From Deltaproteobacteria bacterium (GTDB lineage: Bacteria; Desulfobacterota_B; Binatia; Bin18), in assembly GCA_012271025.1 (NCBI GenBank), contig JAAXHF010000537.1, positions 1-15,276 of the forward strand: a DNA stretch of 15,276 nucleotides, in the 5' to 3' direction. Made by a program: the position numbers and the translations under genes. Below the pieces are notes generated by a model, which did no database searches, was not told the origin of the DNA, and was given only the letters and a program-made list of their open reading frames with translations. Position 1 is the first letter of the stretch. Each line of letters opens with the position of its first letter. Below are positions 12,812 through 15,276 of the stretch, piece after piece.

Positions 12812-15276
12812 ATGTCTTCCCTCCGTCACCTGTGGTTCGATACCCGCCATCTGCTTGGAGACGAGCCGGGCCAGGCGCTGTTGGCCGAACTCCAGGCCCT
12901 GCCCTCCGAAGCGCGCGAGACAATTCTGACGACCGGCGACCGGCTGGCCGAGGTATCACTGACGCTGGCCCAAGCCTTCTGTCGGCAAGCCCCGGCCGCC
13001 TGGCGGGTGTTTGGCGCGACGGGCTTCGGACGCTGGGCAGCCCTCGGCGAGGGTCTGGCCGGCCAGGAACCGGCCTCGCGCGATGGGGCGGTCGCCTATT
13101 TTACGATTCCGCCCCAATCGGTGGGGCGGCTGGGTCTGGACCGGGCCGCAGAATGGATCGCCATTGGACGCGAGGTGCTGCGGGCCTCGCGCCGGCTTGG
13201 GGCGCAGTTTTTTCAAGCCTCGGCGCCGCTGTTTGGCCAGCTGCCCAGCGGGTCACACCTGCGCGCCTGGGCCGAGCAGGGCCGGCTGCTGCTGAGCTGC
13301 AAGGGCTGGAAGGGGGAGTTTCTGGCCGTATCGTATTTCTCGGCGGCGGCGGCCGCCCTGCCGGTGCTGAGTCCCGAGGAAATAGCAGCCTGGGCAAGAC
13401 TCGGTGCCCTGGTCCAGGATTCCGGACCGTGGACATTTTATACGCGTTTGCCGGACGGTTTTCAGGCCCTGGATCAGACCCAGCGCCTGGCCTTTCTGCA
13501 TACCGCCCAGCACGCGGCCGGTCAGTCCGCCACCGCAGCCACACAGATTTTTTTCGGTCTGCCACCGGTCCTGTCGGGTCTCAGTCCAGGTCTGCGGTCT
13601 GTGTATCTGTCCATCCTGAGCCCAGTGATTCGCTCGGACCCGCCGTCGGTCTCCGGCCTGCTGCCGCTGCTGGGACCGGTGGCCAAGGCGGTCGGCTTGG
13701 CTGAGCAGCCGGCCCTGCAAGACCACCTGATCGGCCTCGCCGACACCTTTCCGGCCGGTATTCCGCCGCTGATTCGGACTCTCCCCCGGGCGTATGAAGA
13801 AGCCGGCCCCACGGGTCTCCAGGACTGGCTGGCAAAAGGCGCCCGCATCGCCGCCGACAATCCCGAGGCCGGGCTGGCCTATTTTGGCCTGGAGTCGCGC
13901 ACCAGCTTTCAGGTGCTGCGTCAGGCTTCTCCCGGCATTGATCTCGAAGAGGTCCAGGAATTGCTGCGCAAGTATGTCCAGATGCTGACCGGCAGCCCGG
14001 TCAGTATTCAGCGCCAGGAGTTCTTCTCCTACCCGCCCGCACTTGAAGAAGCCTCGAGCCACCTGCCCCTGCCGGGCCGGATCGAGGTGTTTGAGACCTA
14101 TGACGAGAACTTGCGGCTGTTTCGCGCCTTTGCCGCTCAGCAGGCCGGTCGCCGTGAGTTCGGCACCTACGACTTCTCGCTCAGCCGGCTGTGGCCCGAC
14201 CTGCCGCCCACAGTCCGTCACATCATGCGCGAGGACGCGGCTCCGGTGGGCGGGCTGGCTGAGTACTTTCGCTGCTTTGTGCATCCCGACATTGTCGAGG
14301 CTCTGTTCGTACTGATCGAAACCCAGCGGGTTCACGCCCGCCTGGCGGCAGTCTATCGGGGCCTGAGCGCAGACGTGGCGTGGCTGAACGCGGCGTCCCT
14401 GCCCTCGCTGCTGCCCGAAGCCCTGGTCTCGCTGAGCGCGTTGTGGTCCGACCTCCTGCCGTCCGCCGCCCGTCGGTCCAAAGAGGAAACGTATCAACAT
14501 TTTCGGAAAGACCGGACAGATGTGTATGACTCGGCCACCCGCGCGGCCGAACTCTACCTGCGCCTGCTGTCCTCCCTGACCACCACCCGCCTCAACCCGG
14601 ACGACGCGTCGGACTTCGGCCTGCTGTTTGACAAACTGAGCGGCGATGCGCTGATCGATCCCGACATGGACGATGACGAGAGTCCACCGCCGGTCCAGGA
14701 GCCGGTCGATATACCCGAGCTACAGTTGGAGGACGAACAGGATGAGGAACAGGGCGGCAGCCCCCTGTCGGCCGAAGAACTCAAAGCCCTGATCGAGGCC
14801 GGGGTCGATCTCCAGATCCGCCAGGGCAAGCAGGACAGGCTGATTCCCCAGGGGCTGTACGTCAGCGATTTGAACGGCAAGTTGCCGGGCCAGGGTGACA
14901 TGGAGCACATCGCCGCCGGCAATGACCCGGCTCTTCCGGCCGTCCGCGGCCGCGCTCAGCGCGAGGAGAGCCTGACCTTTTACTACGACGAGTGGGACTA
15001 TCAGATCGCCGACTATCGGAGCCGTTGGTGTCGCCTGCGGGAGATTGTGCTGAACGGCGACGCCGGCGAGTTCTTTGCCCAGACGCTCAGCGACTACACG
15101 GCCCTTACCCCGACCATCAAACACGAGTTCCAGCGTATCCGACCGGAACAGTACCGGCTGGTGCGTGGTCTTGAAGACGGCCACGAGTTTGATCTCAACG
15201 CTGCGGTCACGGCGGCGGTCGATATGCGCGCCCGGCTCGCGCCCTCGGCCAAGCTGTACACCGAACGGCGTCAGAC
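12812..15276 (+). CDS. NorD/CbbO-like vWA protein, 5' part (runs off the window)
   Basis: One uninterrupted frame of 821 codons plus two bases, open at the end. The end region (723-821) carries the NorD/CbbO marks that come just before the C-terminal vWA domain: YYDEWDYQIADYRSRWCRLRE (724-744), then RPEQYRLVRGLEDGHEFDL (777-795) and MRARLAPSAKLYTER. The vWA domain itself should lie beyond 15276. NorD and CbbO work with MoxR-type AAA+ ATPases (NorQ, CbbQ) to activate or remodel metalloenzymes such as NO reductase or Rubisco; no such ATPase gene is visible here. Residues 70-390 are helical and leucine/alanine-rich, with a loose repeat W-x3-G...A-x-YF (about 75-97, 153-176, 339-358). An acidic linker spans 616-648. 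ATG 12812 is the first start after ilvE but has no ribosome-binding sequence. Expected full size is above 1,000 residues, long for the family. Confidence 0.85.
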   Translation, partial: MSSLRHLWFDTRHLLGDEPGQALLAELQALPSEARETILTTGDRLAEVSLTLAQAFCRQAPAAWRVFGATGFGRWAALGEGLAGQEPASRDGAVAYFTIPPQSVGRLGLDRAAEWIAIGREVLRASRRLGAQFFQASAPLFGQLPSGSHLRAWAEQGRLLLSCKGWKGEFLAVSYFSAAAAALPVLSPEEIAAWARLGALVQDSGPWTFYTRLPDGFQALDQTQRLAFLHTAQHAAGQSATAATQIFFGLPPVLSGLSPGLRSVYLSILSPVIRSDPPSVSGLLPLLGPVAKAVGLAEQPALQDHLIGLADTFPAGIPPLIRTLPRAYEEAGPTGLQDWLAKGARIAADNPEAGLAYFGLESRTSFQVLRQASPGIDLEEVQELLRKYVQMLTGSPVSIQRQEFFSYPPALEEASSHLPLPGRIEVFETYDENLRLFRAFAAQQAGRREFGTYDFSLSRLWPDLPPTVRHIMREDAAPVGGLAEYFRCFVHPDIVEALFVLIETQRVHARLAAVYRGLSADVAWLNAASLPSLLPEALVSLSALWSDLLPSAARRSKEETYQHFRKDRTDVYDSATRAAELYLRLLSSLTTTRLNPDDASDFGLLFDKLSGDALIDPDMDDDESPPPVQEPVDIPELQLEDEQDEEQGGSPLSAEELKALIEAGVDLQIRQGKQDRLIPQGLYVSDLNGKLPGQGDMEHIAAGNDPALPAVRGRAQREESLTFYYDEWDYQIADYRSRWCRLREIVLNGDAGEFFAQTLSDYTALTPTIKHEFQRIRPEQYRLVRGLEDGHEFDLNAAVTAAVDMRARLAPSAKLYTERRQ

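Noticed and set aside
11823..12959. Minus-strand open frame of 378 codons opposite ilvE
   Set aside because: Antisense shadow of a firm ilvE; no family resemblance.
12832..13704. Plus-strand frame of 290 codons near the start of the NorD-like gene
   Set aside because: Arg/Gly/Pro-rich out-of-frame product; the frame beginning at 12812 is longer, uninterrupted and carries the NorD signature.
13253..14500. Minus-strand open frame of 415 codons
   Set aside because: Opposite the 821-codon NorD/CbbO-like frame, which has clear family motifs and no stop; the antisense product is unlike any family I know.

Overview
The window is a GC-rich stretch of bacterial chromosome with every gene on the plus strand. 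The CarD/CdnL regulator followed by ispD, the archaeal/eukaryotic-type prolyl-tRNA synthetase and the paired ExbB/ExbD motors would fit a deltaproteobacterium-like or other uncultured Gram-negative (diderm) lineage. The taxonomic guess is weak; the diderm envelope is well supported. I saw no mobile element, rRNA, tRNA or CRISPR array.

Layout. Positions 1-3708 hold housekeeping genes: the 3' part of carD, a strong terminator, ispD (isoprenoid precursor synthesis), proS and a histidine-phosphatase (phosphoglycerate mutase-like) gene. Positions 3709-3970 are an A/T-richer regulatory region with a good sigma70-type promoter and two copies of an 18-bp near-palindromic operator. It leads into a PadR-family repressor gene (3971-4576).

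Positions 4643-10711 form the centre of interest, a compact operon: ExbB-like, ExbD-like, a membrane-anchored von Willebrand A (vWA) protein in the place where TonB would be expected, an 819-residue exported TPR-type protein, then a second ExbB-like and a second ExbD-like protein. The vWA protein carries a TonB-like Ser-x3-His in its only membrane helix. I read this as a double proton-driven motor coupled to a periplasmic vWA effector and a TPR partner, probably repressed by the PadR protein at its head. Hairpins with an A-rich 5' arm sit at three gene junctions. The second ExbB gene has no ordinary start codon at its expected N-terminus.

Positions 10766-15276 hold a spermidine-synthase-fold protein with an uncertain N-terminus, the branched-chain aminotransferase ilvE, and the first 821 codons of a very long open frame that runs off the end. 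Its last visible part matches the NorD/CbbO family just before that family's C-terminal vWA domain, so the window carries two unrelated kinds of vWA protein. A MoxR-type AAA+ ATPase (NorQ/CbbQ) partner would be expected nearby but is not in the window.
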